DNA of 42,665 bases. It comes from Crenothrix polyspora (lineage in GTDB: Bacteria > Pseudomonadota > Gammaproteobacteria > Methylococcales > Methylomonadaceae). The stretch spans positions 1 through 42,665 of the forward strand of contig CAMDNJ010000009.1 of the NCBI GenBank assembly GCA_945902915.1. Direction: 5' to 3'. Below the pieces are notes generated by a model. That model worked only from the letters and a program-made list of their open reading frames with translations. It was not told the DNA's origin and did no database searches. Shown piece after piece: positions 29,061 through 37,525 of the stretch. A program made the translations under genes and the position numbers. How positions within the stretch are numbered: position 1 is the first letter of the stretch; every line of letters starts with the position of its first letter.

Positions 29061-29756
29061 CTAAAAGCTGCCACAAAAGATTGGCTCATACCGATTACTG
29101 TTCTCCTGATCCTCACCATCCTGTTTCGAATCTTTCCTTGGGATCTACAGTGGCAGGCAGCTTTTTATACAACAGGAAACGGATGGTTTGCCAAAGAACC
29201 TGGCTTTTGGATCAGTCTATATACCTACGGATACATCCCTGCGTTGCTTATGCTTGCAATCTCGGCATTTGTTCTTATCACCGGATTCTGGGTTTTTCGA
29301 TTCAAGAAATTCAGGAAGATCGCCCTGCTGCTGCTGCTAACCATGGCGATCGGGCCGGGGCTCTTTGTCAATCTGGTCTTTAAAGATAACTGGGGAAGGA
29401 CGCGTCCTCGTGATGTCGTGGAATTCGGTGGCACCATGCCTTATTATGCAGTTCTCGAGCCTAGTCCAGGCAAGGGAAAATCATTTCCAAGCGGGCACGC
29501 CTCAATAGCTTTTTTTCTCTTTATCCCCTATTTATTTCTTCGAAAAACTCACCGAAAAACGGCTCTTAGTTTTCTCGCGCTTGGGCTCAGTTACGGAACA
29601 CTGGTGGGGATCGGTCGTATGGTTCAAGGCGGACATTTTGCAAGTGATGTCATCTGGTCCGGTGGCATGGTTTATCTCTCCGGACTTGGAATGTATTATC
29701 TACTTCGAATGGACAAAAATATTTACTGGGCTTCGAGTAAAAAAATACAGGACTGA
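29058..29756 (+). CDS. PAP2-family membrane phosphatase, copy 2
   Basis: The 232-residue paralogue of the preceding gene keeps every catalytic residue: K109-x6-RP (KDNWGRTRP), PSGH at 144-147, and R187-x5-H193-x3-D197. Long stretches such as FRIFPWDLQ, GKGKSFPSGHAS and ALSFLALG are nearly the same as in copy 1, while the loop at about 36-60 and the 125-140 segment differ. That suggests a duplication followed by divergence of the substrate-facing parts. The gap between the two copies is 115 bp. It converges on trmB. Both genes look intact, and I cannot tell whether they have different substrates. Confidence 0.85.
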   Translation: MLKAATKDWLIPITVLLILTILFRIFPWDLQWQAAFYTTGNGWFAKEPGFWISLYTYGYIPALLMLAISAFVLITGFWVFRFKKFRKIALLLLLTMAIGPGLFVNLVFKDNWGRTRPRDVVEFGGTMPYYAVLEPSPGKGKSFPSGHASIAFFLFIPYLFLRKTHRKTALSFLALGLSYGTLVGIGRMVQGGHFASDVIWSGGMVYLSGLGMYYLLRMDKNIYWASSKKIQD

Positions 29757-29857
29757 TACGATCCAGCGTATAAAGGCATCCAAAACTTTCGCTTCAATCT
29801 AAGCCTTAGAGACACTTGCTTGTTCGGGATTATGCCCGTCATAGTTTATTTTTCAAA

Positions 29858-30547
29858 TTATACTTTACGAAATATCAAATCCCAGACGCCATGACCTAAG
29901 CGTAAACCACGTTGTTCAAACTTGGTGAGCGGACGATAGTCTGGGCGTTCACAATAATCTTGACTAAGACTGGTATTTTTTAAACCCTCGCTGGCCGATA
30001 AAACCTCCAACATGGACTCGGCATAATGCTGCCAATCGGTTGCGGCATGAAAATAGCCGCCCACTTGCAGCTTTTTATTCAATAAATCGACAAAACTGGG
30101 CCGTACTATACGACGCTTATGATGTTTCTTTTTATGCCAGGGATCAGGAAAAAATAAATGCAGGCCAGCTAGGCTATGATCTGGTAGTTTTTGTTCTAAA
30201 ATTTCAATCGCATCATGGCAATAAACCCTAACATTCGTTAAAGCTTGCTCATGTAACAATATCAGTAAATGACCTACACCCGGCTTATGAACTTCAATAC
30301 CAATATAATCATGATCTGGATTAGCGGCAGCCATTTTGGCTAGGCTATCACCATTACCAAAACCGATCTCTACAATCAATGGCGCTTGGCGACCAAATAC
30401 CTTACTAAAGTCGTAATCTACCTCGGGCTCTAAACCATATTGAGGCCAATACTGATCCAAGGCGACTTCCTGCCCAGGCGTAAGACGCCCTTGCCTACGA
30501 ATGAAACTACGAATTCTTTGGGGCAGCGTTTGAGCTATGTCGGTCAT
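29858..30547 (-). CDS. trmB: tRNA (guanine-N7-)-methyltransferase
   Basis: TrmB methylates guanine-46 of tRNA using S-adenosylmethionine. The 229-residue protein has the SAM-binding EIGFGNGDS (60-68), [17 protein letters not shown], the family's signature, and a C-terminal [17 protein letters not shown] end. It begins 2 bp after the thiSG stop in the same orientation, so it is the last gene of the aroG-thiSG-trmB operon. Confidence 0.95.
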   Translation of the reverse strand: MTDIAQTLPQRIRSFIRRQGRLTPGQEVALDQYWPQYGLEPEVDYDFSKVFGRQAPLIVEIGFGNGDSLAKMAAANPDHDYIGIEVHKPGVGHLLILLHEQALTNVRVYCHDAIEILEQKLPDHSLAGLHLFFPDPWHKKKHHKRRIVRPSFVDLLNKKLQVGGYFHAATDWQHYAESMLEVLSASEGLKNTSLSQDYCERPDYRPLTKFEQRGLRLGHGVWDLIFRKV

Positions 30548-30549
30548 AA

Positions 30550-31527
30550 TTAGAAAAACAAGCCATCAATAGGCGATGACGCAGAGGCAAAGCGCTTTCT
30601 AGGCATACGTCCGGCTAAATAGGCTGCTCTACCGGCTTCAATACCTTTACGCATGGCCATTGCCATTAATATAGGATTTTTAGCTTCAGCAATGGCAGTA
30701 TTCATTAATACACCAGCACAACCTAATTCCATAGCAATAGCCGCATCTGAAGCTGTACCTACACCCGCATCGACTAAAATAGGCACAGATGCATTTTCAA
30801 CGATGGTCAGAATATTATAAGGATTACGAATACCCAAACCTGAACCTATAGGAGCCGCCAAAGGCATCACAGCGACACAACCAATTTCTTCTAAGCGTTT
30901 AGCGGCAATAGGATCATCATTGGTATAAACCATGACATCAAAGCCTTCTTTAACCAATATTTCAGCCGCGATATACGTTTGGGCAACATCAGGAAATAGC
31001 GTCTTTTGATCTGCTAATACTTCCAGCTTAACCAATTTATGGCCGCCCAATAATTCACGCCCTAAACGACAAGTACGCACGGCTTCTTCTACGGTATAAC
31101 AACCGGCCGTATTTGGCAAAATTGTATATTTATCGGGAGAAATAACATCTAGCAAATTAGGTTCGCCTTGATGTTGACCAATATTGGTACGTCTAATAGC
31201 GACGGTTACAATTTGAGCGCCACTGGCCTCAATAGCCAGACGCGTTTCTTCCATGTCCTTATATTTACCCGTGCCCACTAACAAGCGCGAATAATAAGTG
31301 ACACCGGCAAGTACAAAGCTATCGTCTTGACCACCGCCAATAGCATGAACAATTTCTAAGCGATCTTCTGTTTGCAATATCTGGTTGGCATAAAACTGGA
31401 ACGGTAAAATTTCTTTATTCAATTCAACCGCAATCTTTTTACTGGTTAAACCCAGATCTGCAATGACATCGGCGACACTGGTATTTTCTGCATACTGATG
31501 CTCTTCACCATTAACATAAATAATCAT
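30550..31527 (-). CDS. thiSG: ThiS-ThiG fusion, sulfur carrier and thiazole synthase
   Basis: The 325-residue protein joins two thiamine-pathway proteins. Residues 1-66 are a complete ThiS ubiquitin-like sulfur carrier ([11 protein letters not shown] to EIVHAIGGG); residues about 72-325 are ThiG, which builds the thiazole phosphate from deoxyxylulose phosphate, dehydroglycine and ThiS thiocarboxylate. The imine-forming lysine is Lys167 in VKLEVLAD, and GIGSGLGI-like and [14 protein letters not shown] phosphate-binding regions follow. In separate ThiS the C-terminal Gly-Gly must be free to become the thiocarboxylate; here it is followed directly by QDDS. The ATG overlaps the aroG stop by four bases (ATGA). 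Fusions of this kind are annotated in some methanotrophs, as far as I recall. Confidence 0.92.
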   Translation of the reverse strand: MIIYVNGEEHQYAENTSVADVIADLGLTSKKIAVELNKEILPFQFYANQILQTEDRLEIVHAIGGGQDDSFVLAGVTYYSRLLVGTGKYKDMEETRLAIEASGAQIVTVAIRRTNIGQHQGEPNLLDVISPDKYTILPNTAGCYTVEEAVRTCRLGRELLGGHKLVKLEVLADQKTLFPDVAQTYIAAEILVKEGFDVMVYTNDDPIAAKRLEEIGCVAVMPLAAPIGSGLGIRNPYNILTIVENASVPILVDAGVGTASDAAIAMELGCAGVLMNTAIAEAKNPILMAMAMRKGIEAGRAAYLAGRMPRKRFASASSPIDGLFF

Positions 31528-32612
31528 ACCTTTAAGCTCCGATTACTATCGATGGTTCTGCGCTTTTGCACGGCTAGTGCTAGCGACTTTAATAATGGCG
31601 CGGTGTCATCCCATGATAAACAACCATCGGTAATACTTTGGCCATAGACTAATTCTTGGCCTTCAATGACTTGTTGGTTACCGGCTTTAAGATGACTTTC
31701 TATCATCACACCCATAATCCTATGATCACCATTGGCGATTTGCCCTGCGACATCATCACCGACTATCAATTGCCGTTGGCATTGTTTTAGGCTGTTATCA
31801 TGACTAAAATCAATCATGATATTAGGTCTAAGTTGGGCTTTTTTCAGGCCTTCTGCCACTTGCTCAACACTGACTGCATCATAATTTGGACGTCCGTTAC
31901 CGCCTCTTAAAATGATATGCACATCATCATTGCCTGTGGTTGAAAAAATCGCGGAATGTCCCGATTTAGTCAATGATAAAAAATGATGAGGGCTCATGGC
32001 TGCTCTGATTGCATCAATAGCAATTTTTATAGTGCCATCTGTTGAGTTCTTAAAACCGATAGGGCAGGAAACGCCTGAGGCTAATTCACGGTGACCTTGG
32101 CTTTCAGTAGTTCTGGCACCTATCGCGCCCCAAGCTACTAAATCAGATATATATTGCGGAGAAATTAAGTCTAAATATTCAGTAGCCGCAGGAACTCCGA
32201 GGGTTGCAACATCCACCAATATTTGCCTAGCAACACGCAAGCCTTTATTAATATTAAAACTAGAATTAAGGTCAGGATCATTAATTAACCCCTTCCAGCC
32301 TACTGTCGTGCGTGGTTTTTCAAAATAAACCCGCATAACAATCAATAGCTCATCTCTAAGTTCATCTTTAAGCACTTTCAAAAGCTTCGCGTATTCTAAT
32401 GCCGCTTTAGGATCATGAATAGAGCAAGGGCCGACAACAACCAGCACTCGGTCATCCTTGCCGGTTAAGATGTCATGTATCTCTGTTCGGGCTTGTAGCG
32501 TTGTTTGAGCGGCTATATCGTTAATCGGTATTTCATCATGCACCTGAACTGGAGGAATAACTTCCTTAGTTGCACAAATTCGGAGGTCATCAGTATTATA
32601 TTTTGTTTGCAT
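31524..32612 (-). CDS. aroG: DAHP synthase, class I AroG-type
   Basis: The enzyme condenses phosphoenolpyruvate and erythrose 4-phosphate to DAHP, the first step of aromatic amino acid synthesis. The 362-residue protein has GPCSIHDP (61-68, with metal-binding Cys63), [40 protein letters not shown] and GVMIESHL, and is close to E. coli AroG over its length. Which aromatic amino acid inhibits it cannot be told from sequence by eye. It is the first gene of the minus-strand operon with thiSG and trmB. The 182-bp gap to folA contains no clear TyrR box or attenuator. Confidence 0.93.
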   Translation of the reverse strand: MQTKYNTDDLRICATKEVIPPVQVHDEIPINDIAAQTTLQARTEIHDILTGKDDRVLVVVGPCSIHDPKAALEYAKLLKVLKDELRDELLIVMRVYFEKPRTTVGWKGLINDPDLNSSFNINKGLRVARQILVDVATLGVPAATEYLDLISPQYISDLVAWGAIGARTTESQGHRELASGVSCPIGFKNSTDGTIKIAIDAIRAAMSPHHFLSLTKSGHSAIFSTTGNDDVHIILRGGNGRPNYDAVSVEQVAEGLKKAQLRPNIMIDFSHDNSLKQCQRQLIVGDDVAGQIANGDHRIMGVMIESHLKAGNQQVIEGQELVYGQSITDGCLSWDDTAPLLKSLALAVQKRRTIDSNRSLKV

Positions 32613-32794
32613 GTAGCTACCAAGCTGTTGCTTTTAGAGAAGTATCTTAAATTAGCGAGCGTTTAATGCAGCACATTAGGTTTAATCCTATATTCCACAC
32701 TTTAACGCCAAATTCTAGGCTTTAATATAATCGATGCTAGAAGAGAGCGCTGCCGTTATAGCCGAGCATTTTAACTGTTTTCATCGCTATCAGG

Positions 32795-33298
32795 TTAGTT
32801 ATTGCTCAGCTTTATCTTGTTCAATTTCAAAAAACTGTAACTAAAGTCAACATCCACGTCATTATTAACATCTATACGCTCTATTTCCAGCCACTCATCT
32901 TTATTAAAATCAGGAAAGAAAGTATCGCCTTCAAAGACTTTGTTAATTAAAGTTAGGTATAGGGTATCTGCCAAAGGCAAGGTTGCTTTATAAAGATCAA
33001 AACCACCAATGACAAACAATTCTTCAGCCGTTACACTGGCTTTTTCTAAAGCCACGTTAATATCGTTAACCACAATACAGCCATCTTGCTGATAGTCTAG
33101 GTTACGGCTAATGATAATATTGCTACGACCAGGAAGGACACGACCTATAGACTCGTGGGTTTTTCTACCCATTAAAATAGGTGAGCCCATAGTGATTTCT
33201 TTGAACTTTTTTAAATCCGCCGATAAATGCCAAGGCATTTTATTATTCAGTCCAATAGCCTGATTAGTAGCCATGGCAACAATGAGTGATATTTTCAT
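32795..33298 (-). CDS. folA: dihydrofolate reductase
   Basis: FolA reduces dihydrofolate to tetrahydrofolate with NADPH, the target of trimethoprim. The frame begins with a TTG at 33310, but the ATG at 33298 gives the normal start MKISLIVAMATNQAIG and 167 residues. Conserved elements are NKMPWHLSADLKKFK, MGRKTHESIG, LPGRSNIIISR and ELFVIGGFDLY. It is close in length to E. coli FolA (159). It lies alone, between aroG and the inverted-repeat element. Confidence 0.95.
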   Translation of the reverse strand: MKISLIVAMATNQAIGLNNKMPWHLSADLKKFKEITMGSPILMGRKTHESIGRVLPGRSNIIISRNLDYQQDGCIVVNDINVALEKASVTAEELFVIGGFDLYKATLPLADTLYLTLINKVFEGDTFFPDFNKDEWLEIERIDVNNDVDVDFSYSFLKLNKIKLSNN

Positions 33299-33327
33299 AT
33301 TTTTAATCAAGATGCTTTAATATTCTT

Positions 33328-33523
33328 GGCTACCAACTTAAGGCGGGACAGTTTAGCTTAACCGTTCACTTTTAGACGGGACTCTCCTAAGCGCAGACAA
33401 AGGGCGAAAGGTTAAGGGCGAAGGATTAAGCCTAGTAATTTGCCTAGGCTAAGTTGCTAGCCTTAATCTTTCGCCTTGTGCCTTTCGTCTGTGCTCATGC
33501 TGTCCCGGCTTAAGTTGCTAGCC
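33328..33523. repeat. 196-bp element bounded by 24-bp inverted repeats
   Basis: The ends are near-perfect inverse copies: 33328-33351 begins GGCTACCAACTTAAGG and the right end 33500-33523 reads its inverse, with 22 of 24 positions pairing. Inside, GCGCAGACAAAGGGCGAAAGG (split as two halves around 33391-33412) is largely repaired by an inverse copy at about 33465-33496, so the whole stretch can fold into a long stem. It is too short for a transposase gene; it looks like a miniature inverted-repeat element or a REP-type composite. It occupies most of the folA-ansA gap. Confidence 0.6.
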
Positions 33524-33638
33524 ATATTCTTTAACAGTTTATTAATGGCTCCGCTAAGCTTTTGCAAAACACGGAGCTAAGCGTTAAGCTTTGCGCCTAT
33601 CTGTTCTAAGTAAAACCTATAACATGCAGCATCATACT

Positions 33639-34670
33639 ATGAAAAATATTCTAGTTCTATTTACCGGTGGAACTATCGGTTCCACTACGACTGAAGGAAC
33701 TATCGATATTTCAGGCGGAACAGCCTTTAAGCTGTTACAACTATTTCAACAGCAGACCCCGAAATATCAGAGCATTCATTTTACTTCGCGCCAGCCCTTG
33801 CAGATTTTAAGTGAAAATCTTGCGCCGCCTGCTTGGAAAATACTGATTGCGGCCTTAGACGCTGAACACCTTGATCAATATGATGGCGTCATTATAACGC
33901 ATGGCACAGACACTTTGGCCTATACCGCAGCAGCCTTAAGTTTTTACTTTAACAATCTTAAGGTACCCATGCTGTTGGTTTCTAGTGATTATCCTTTAGA
34001 TGATCCTAGAGCAAATGGCCTTGCTAACTTTAATTGCGCTGTTGAGTTTATTTTGCAAAATATTCAACTAGGTGTGTTTGTACCTTATCGCAATCAACAA
34101 CAACAAAAAACCCTAGTTCATAAAGCTTCACGTTTAAGCTGTTCTTTGCAATTAACGGGTGATTTTTACAGTGTACAAGGCAATAGCTTTGCGCAATTTG
34201 AAAAGAAGCGCTTTTCAGGCTTGCCTGCTTCTACGGCCCTTGATGCAACTATTAATACCCCAACTACATCCGCTATCAGTGCTCGTTTTTGTTCACGTAT
34301 TTTAATGATCAAACCTTACCCTGGCTTAGATTACAGCTACTTTAACCTGGAACTTGTTGATGTGGTATTACATGATTTATATCATTCAGGTACGGCTTGT
34401 ACCTCAACACAATGGGGAGAAAATCATTCCTTACTCAGCTTTATAAAACACTGTAATGACAAAAATATTCCTGTTTATTTAGCACCCGCGACTCAAGCTA
34501 CCGATGCTTATCAGAGCACTCGCACCTTAATAGATTTAGGCGCCGAAATGATTTGGAATATGTCTATAGAAAGCGCTTACGTTAAACTCATGCTTGCTTA
34601 TGGAAACTTCAATAATAAACAACACATATTGGCTTATTTAAATCAAGATAGTGCTGGAGAGCATGTTTAG
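33639..34670 (+). CDS. ansA: L-asparaginase, type I (AnsA-like)
   Basis: The enzyme hydrolyses asparagine to aspartate and ammonia. The 343-residue product has the N-terminal nucleophile motif TGGTIGS and the second motif HGTDT, both diagnostic. The frame is open from 33591, but the ATG at 33639 starts MKNILVLFTGGTIGS and gives the typical length; the ATG at 33624 is an alternative. There is no signal peptide, which favours the cytoplasmic low-affinity type I enzyme. It lies between a repeat element and the mntA-hepT pair. Confidence 0.88.
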   Translation: MKNILVLFTGGTIGSTTTEGTIDISGGTAFKLLQLFQQQTPKYQSIHFTSRQPLQILSENLAPPAWKILIAALDAEHLDQYDGVIITHGTDTLAYTAAALSFYFNNLKVPMLLVSSDYPLDDPRANGLANFNCAVEFILQNIQLGVFVPYRNQQQQKTLVHKASRLSCSLQLTGDFYSVQGNSFAQFEKKRFSGLPASTALDATINTPTTSAISARFCSRILMIKPYPGLDYSYFNLELVDVVLHDLYHSGTACTSTQWGENHSLLSFIKHCNDKNIPVYLAPATQATDAYQSTRTLIDLGAEMIWNMSIESAYVKLMLAYGNFNNKQHILAYLNQDSAGEHV

Positions 34671-34718
34671 AAAACGTTATTAATGATATCAAACCACCAG
34701 AATAATGATGGATGGTTT

Positions 34719-35138
34719 TTAGTCATTTTGTAAATCTTGTCCCGCTTTTTGCAAAAATTCAGTTAAAAACTGGTAATGACGCTCTGCAAGTACTTGCTGA
34801 AGTAACTCACTATCAATCGTTAAATAATCGTGCACTAAGGCATTGCGCATACCGATGATTTTTCGCCATTTTTTTAATTCTTCTAGTGATACTTTTTGTA
34901 GCTCAGCTAGTTTATTAAAATTTTCGTAAGCCTCTAAAGGCTGATTTTTGCCTGTAGCTTTTAACCAATGCTTTGCCACACCAATACAAGACTCAATCAA
35001 TACTTGTAAAACTCTTTCCGCCGCTAGTCGCTCAATACGATTAAAAGGACGCTGTACCGCAATACTGGCTAAATTGTCCAAATCTTCTAAACATTCGCAG
35101 CGATGTTGCTCAATAGCGATAAGATATTCTTTTAACAT
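34719..35138 (-). CDS. hepT: HepT-like ribonuclease toxin
   Basis: HepT is a HEPN-family ribonuclease, toxic in the free state. The protein is helical with the catalytic motif R-x4-H-x-Y (RNALVHDY) near its last third. I place the start at the ATG at 35138 because GGAA lies ten bases upstream; a GTG at 35153 in the same frame would give 144 residues and overlap mntA by 10 bp. It directly follows mntA on the same strand, the standard order for the MntA-HepT toxin-antitoxin system. The gene is intact. Confidence 0.85.
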   Translation of the reverse strand: MLKEYLIAIEQHRCECLEDLDNLASIAVQRPFNRIERLAAERVLQVLIESCIGVAKHWLKATGKNQPLEAYENFNKLAELQKVSLEELKKWRKIIGMRNALVHDYLTIDSELLQQVLAERHYQFLTEFLQKAGQDLQND

Positions 35139-35143
35139 CAGCT

Positions 35144-35554
35144 TCAGTTCCACAGTTGCAAAGGATATTCATGAACAGGCGGGGTGAAATCTATTTCCAT
35201 ACGACTACCAATTCGACGCGTTTCTTGCCATAACCTTCTTTCATCACTGCAATACAACACACAATCTAATTCAATTATTTGCCATGCCAAGGGAATAGGT
35301 GCTTGATTAATATCAACAATGGATAGTTTAAAGTCTTTCAAACCTAGTGCTTGTTGCCAGTCTAATGCCAAACACTCTGGTCTTAAGCGTTTCTCCAGCG
35401 CATCGTTCTTAATAAAGGATTTAAAAGCGACAGCAATATCATAATCACTGTATATATTGGCAAGCCCTTTAACGCGGGAACCATAAAGCCAGACAATAGC
35501 AATATCTGAGTTTTGTCTGGCTAATTCAATCATCGCTGTTTGTATGCTATCCAT
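35144..35554 (-). CDS. mntA: MntA antitoxin, minimal nucleotidyltransferase
   Basis: MntA neutralises HepT by adding AMP groups to it. The product, 136 residues from the ATG at 35554 (the frame is open to a TTG at 35581), is a minimal nucleotidyltransferase with the family motif GS-x10-D-x-D (GSRVKGLANIYSDYD). Its stop lies a few bases before the hepT start, so the pair is co-translated. Upstream is the non-coding block at 35.6-37.5 kb. Such pairs are common on chromosomes and mobile elements of environmental bacteria. Confidence 0.87.
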   Translation of the reverse strand: MDSIQTAMIELARQNSDIAIVWLYGSRVKGLANIYSDYDIAVAFKSFIKNDALEKRLRPECLALDWQQALGLKDFKLSIVDINQAPIPLAWQIIELDCVLYCSDERRLWQETRRIGSRMEIDFTPPVHEYPLQLWN

Positions 35555-35626
35555 ATTGCAAAGGCCGTGTTTATTCTTCAATGGTTAGCTAAAAGGAATA
35601 TGGCTTTGAACTGCGTCATAGTTAGT

Positions 35627-35713
35627 AGGATGGGTAGAGCGATAGCGAAACCCATTAATCACATTGGATGTTTATGATGGGTTTCAGGTTTCGGCTATTG
35701 CCTCTAGCCATCT
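35627..35713. repeat. REP-like imperfect hairpin
   Basis: Left arm 35627-35655 (AGGATGGGTAGAGCGATAGC and onward to AACCCAT) pairs imperfectly with the right arm at 35677-35713, which reads the inverse with a seven-base insertion. The ATGGGT-GAGC-GAAACCCAT core resembles a widespread intergenic palindrome family. It sits 40-130 bp upstream of mntA. Confidence 0.55.
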
Positions 35714-36419
35714 TATGGATTGCATTTTTGTTAGGACGTAATAAGTTGTGCTACATAAATGAATTTTAAGTTATTTTACATTTTAATAAATGATTAGACA
35801 AAAGAATGATGTAATGTTTTGCGTCAATTAGGTTGTCTAATTAGTGTTAGGATGTGATAAAAACAGGCAAATGACACATATATCAGAAACGGAGATGCTA
35901 AAAAATATGGTTTCAATCAAACTTACAACTTCTAACTTTAGGTTTGCTAGATTTCAGTTTTTTGGATATAACAGCCTTAGGTGCACTTTTCTGGACATCA
36001 TTATGCACCAATTGCTCTGTGATTAAAAAGTAAGCAGTCCGTGTTTCGACAGATAATAATGACACGTTTAAAAAACATAGCCTAGGCAGTGGCTTGTTGT
36101 AAATCGAAGAAAAAAATCCCCAGCCCATGTGTTGCTTTATAAGTTGCCAGCGGAGCATCTACCAATTTATTTTCTCTTTAAAAAATCACTGCGCTGTCCG
36201 ATAGCTTACGCCTTTTTCAGTCCAACGCGACAGACCTCGCATCGTTACGCGACCCGTCATCGACAACATAACATCAATAATCAGGGTCATCTGTTTAGAG
36301 TGCGTCCTGTTAAGAGTGGACTCAACGTGCTTAGTATTGCTATGATTTCGCTCATGGCCAGTTTCGGTGGGAATGCTTTGTCAGAAAATGTATTCTGGCC
36401 ATTCTCCTTTCTTCGATAT
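35714..36419. other. region without a convincing gene
   Basis: Three short frames cross this stretch: plus 35844-36026, minus 35913-36158 and plus 36129-36455. None has a good ribosome site or a recognised motif. The plus frame ends with a hydrophobic segment (LSIAMISLMASFGG) before NALSEN that resembles a signal peptide, which could be the start of a lost exported protein. I list it as unresolved. Confidence 0.4.
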
Positions 36420-36703
36420 TTAAAAATCACTCATGCCGATTGGCGAAGGTATTGAACCATTCGTTACTATATTAACGTAGCCCGCTAAGTCTCTAAACAA
36501 GTCAGCTGTGATTCTTTCTTTATCATTTCTCATAGCAATATCACTATGCGTACCGTCTTTTACTGCTAACACGGCACTTTCAAAATCATCAACGCTTGCT
36601 TTAATTGTCGCTAGGGGTACTGGAAGATTGGGGAAGATACTAGTATCAGCCAGTTGAATGGCAATATTCCTATAAAAAGCCAGATCATATTATAAGAAGT
36701 CAT
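36420..36703 (-). pseudogene. frameshifted, truncated gene remnant
   Basis: On the minus strand an uninterrupted frame of 89 codons runs from 36689 to a stop at 36420, reading YDLAFYRNIAIQL, FPNLPVPLATIKASVDDF and RNDKERITADLFRDLAGYV. It looks like a real protein: regular helix pattern and no low complexity. It has no start codon; the plausible ATG at 36703 (MTSYN) is in another frame, so a one-base frameshift near 36685 seems likely. The segment resembles the N-terminus of hypothetical proteins with C-terminal fibronectin-like domains, but the expected C-terminus is absent. This similarity is from memory and unverified. Confidence 0.5.
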
Positions 36704-37525
36704 TAATAAAAAGATATTTTTATAACTTTAACCTTTAAAATTAGTTTCTTATAATCATCACTTTAAAAACGAACTGCCTGTATTGCTTAAACATTTTAGA
36801 TAGAAAACCCCGAAAAACCCCTTTTACTTAAGTAATACAGGCAATTAATCGCATTAATTTTTCAAATACTCGCCAGAAAACTAATAATAAATCTCTAAAA
36901 ACACTAAATACTTTTAAAGGAAATATTTTTAAAAGAGCGACTTCTGGCATTATTTTAATAACTTTTATTTCTCTTTAACGAAAAGTTATTTTTTCTTTTA
37001 AAACATAACTTCTTCGTTAAAGAACAAGCTATTTATTTCTTGAAAAACTCAGAATTACTTTTGATAAAACTAAAGTTTAATATCGAATTTGCAAAATTCA
37101 ATGTTGAATCAGCGAAGTTCGACAATAGTCAGGCGACTTTCCCCAAGTAATAAAAAAAAATTCCTTAACCAAAAGCCAGTATTAAATAACTAAAAAGCAA
37201 AGTTGCTTAAGCAAAAGATGTTTTTGCTTAACTAAAAAGCAGTTATTTAAAATAAATTTAAACTATTCAAATTAGAATAGGTTACGACTGACAGCAAAAA
37301 AGGATCGTACTTCTTAACTGACAGCCAGATTTTAATAACTAAAAAGCAAAATAGTTATTAAAAAACGCTTTTTAGTAAAGAAAAAATGCCTAGTCGAATA
37401 TAAAAAGCAAAAATATCAAAACAAACCGCCTAAAACGAGGTGGGCTAGCTAGATAGGATGCTTACTTTTCGTTACAGATATTATATATCGATCGAATAAG
37501 ATCATGGAATTGCTGTCAATAACGA
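36704..37525. other. AT-rich block of alternative hairpins and direct repeats
   Basis: No gene is visible. Hairpins: TGCCTGTATTGCTTAA at 36775-36790 pairs with 36828-36843 (15 of 16); AATAACTTTT (36957-36966) with AAAAGTTATT (36981-36990); CTTTAACGAA (36973-36982) with TTCGTTAAAG (37013-37022), so the last two compete; CTAAAAAGC (37339-37347) with GCTTTTTAG (37367-37375); AATAACTA with TAGTTATT (37334-37359). Direct repeats: TAACTAAAAAGC occurs near 37188, 37229 and 37336, and a longer unit starting GCCAG and ending AAAAAGCAAA recurs at about 37175 and 37324, 150 bp apart. There is no coding signal and no tRNA or insertion sequence. Confidence 0.6.

Noticed and set aside
35844-36455. three short ORFs in the mntA upstream region
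   Set aside because: They overlap each other on both strands, lack ribosome sites and show no motif; only a signal-peptide-like stretch near 36340-36390 is mildly suggestive.
36803-36820. telomere-like GAAAACCCC repeat
   Set aside because: Only two copies occur and they are part of the loop of the 36775-36843 hairpin, so chance is the simpler explanation.
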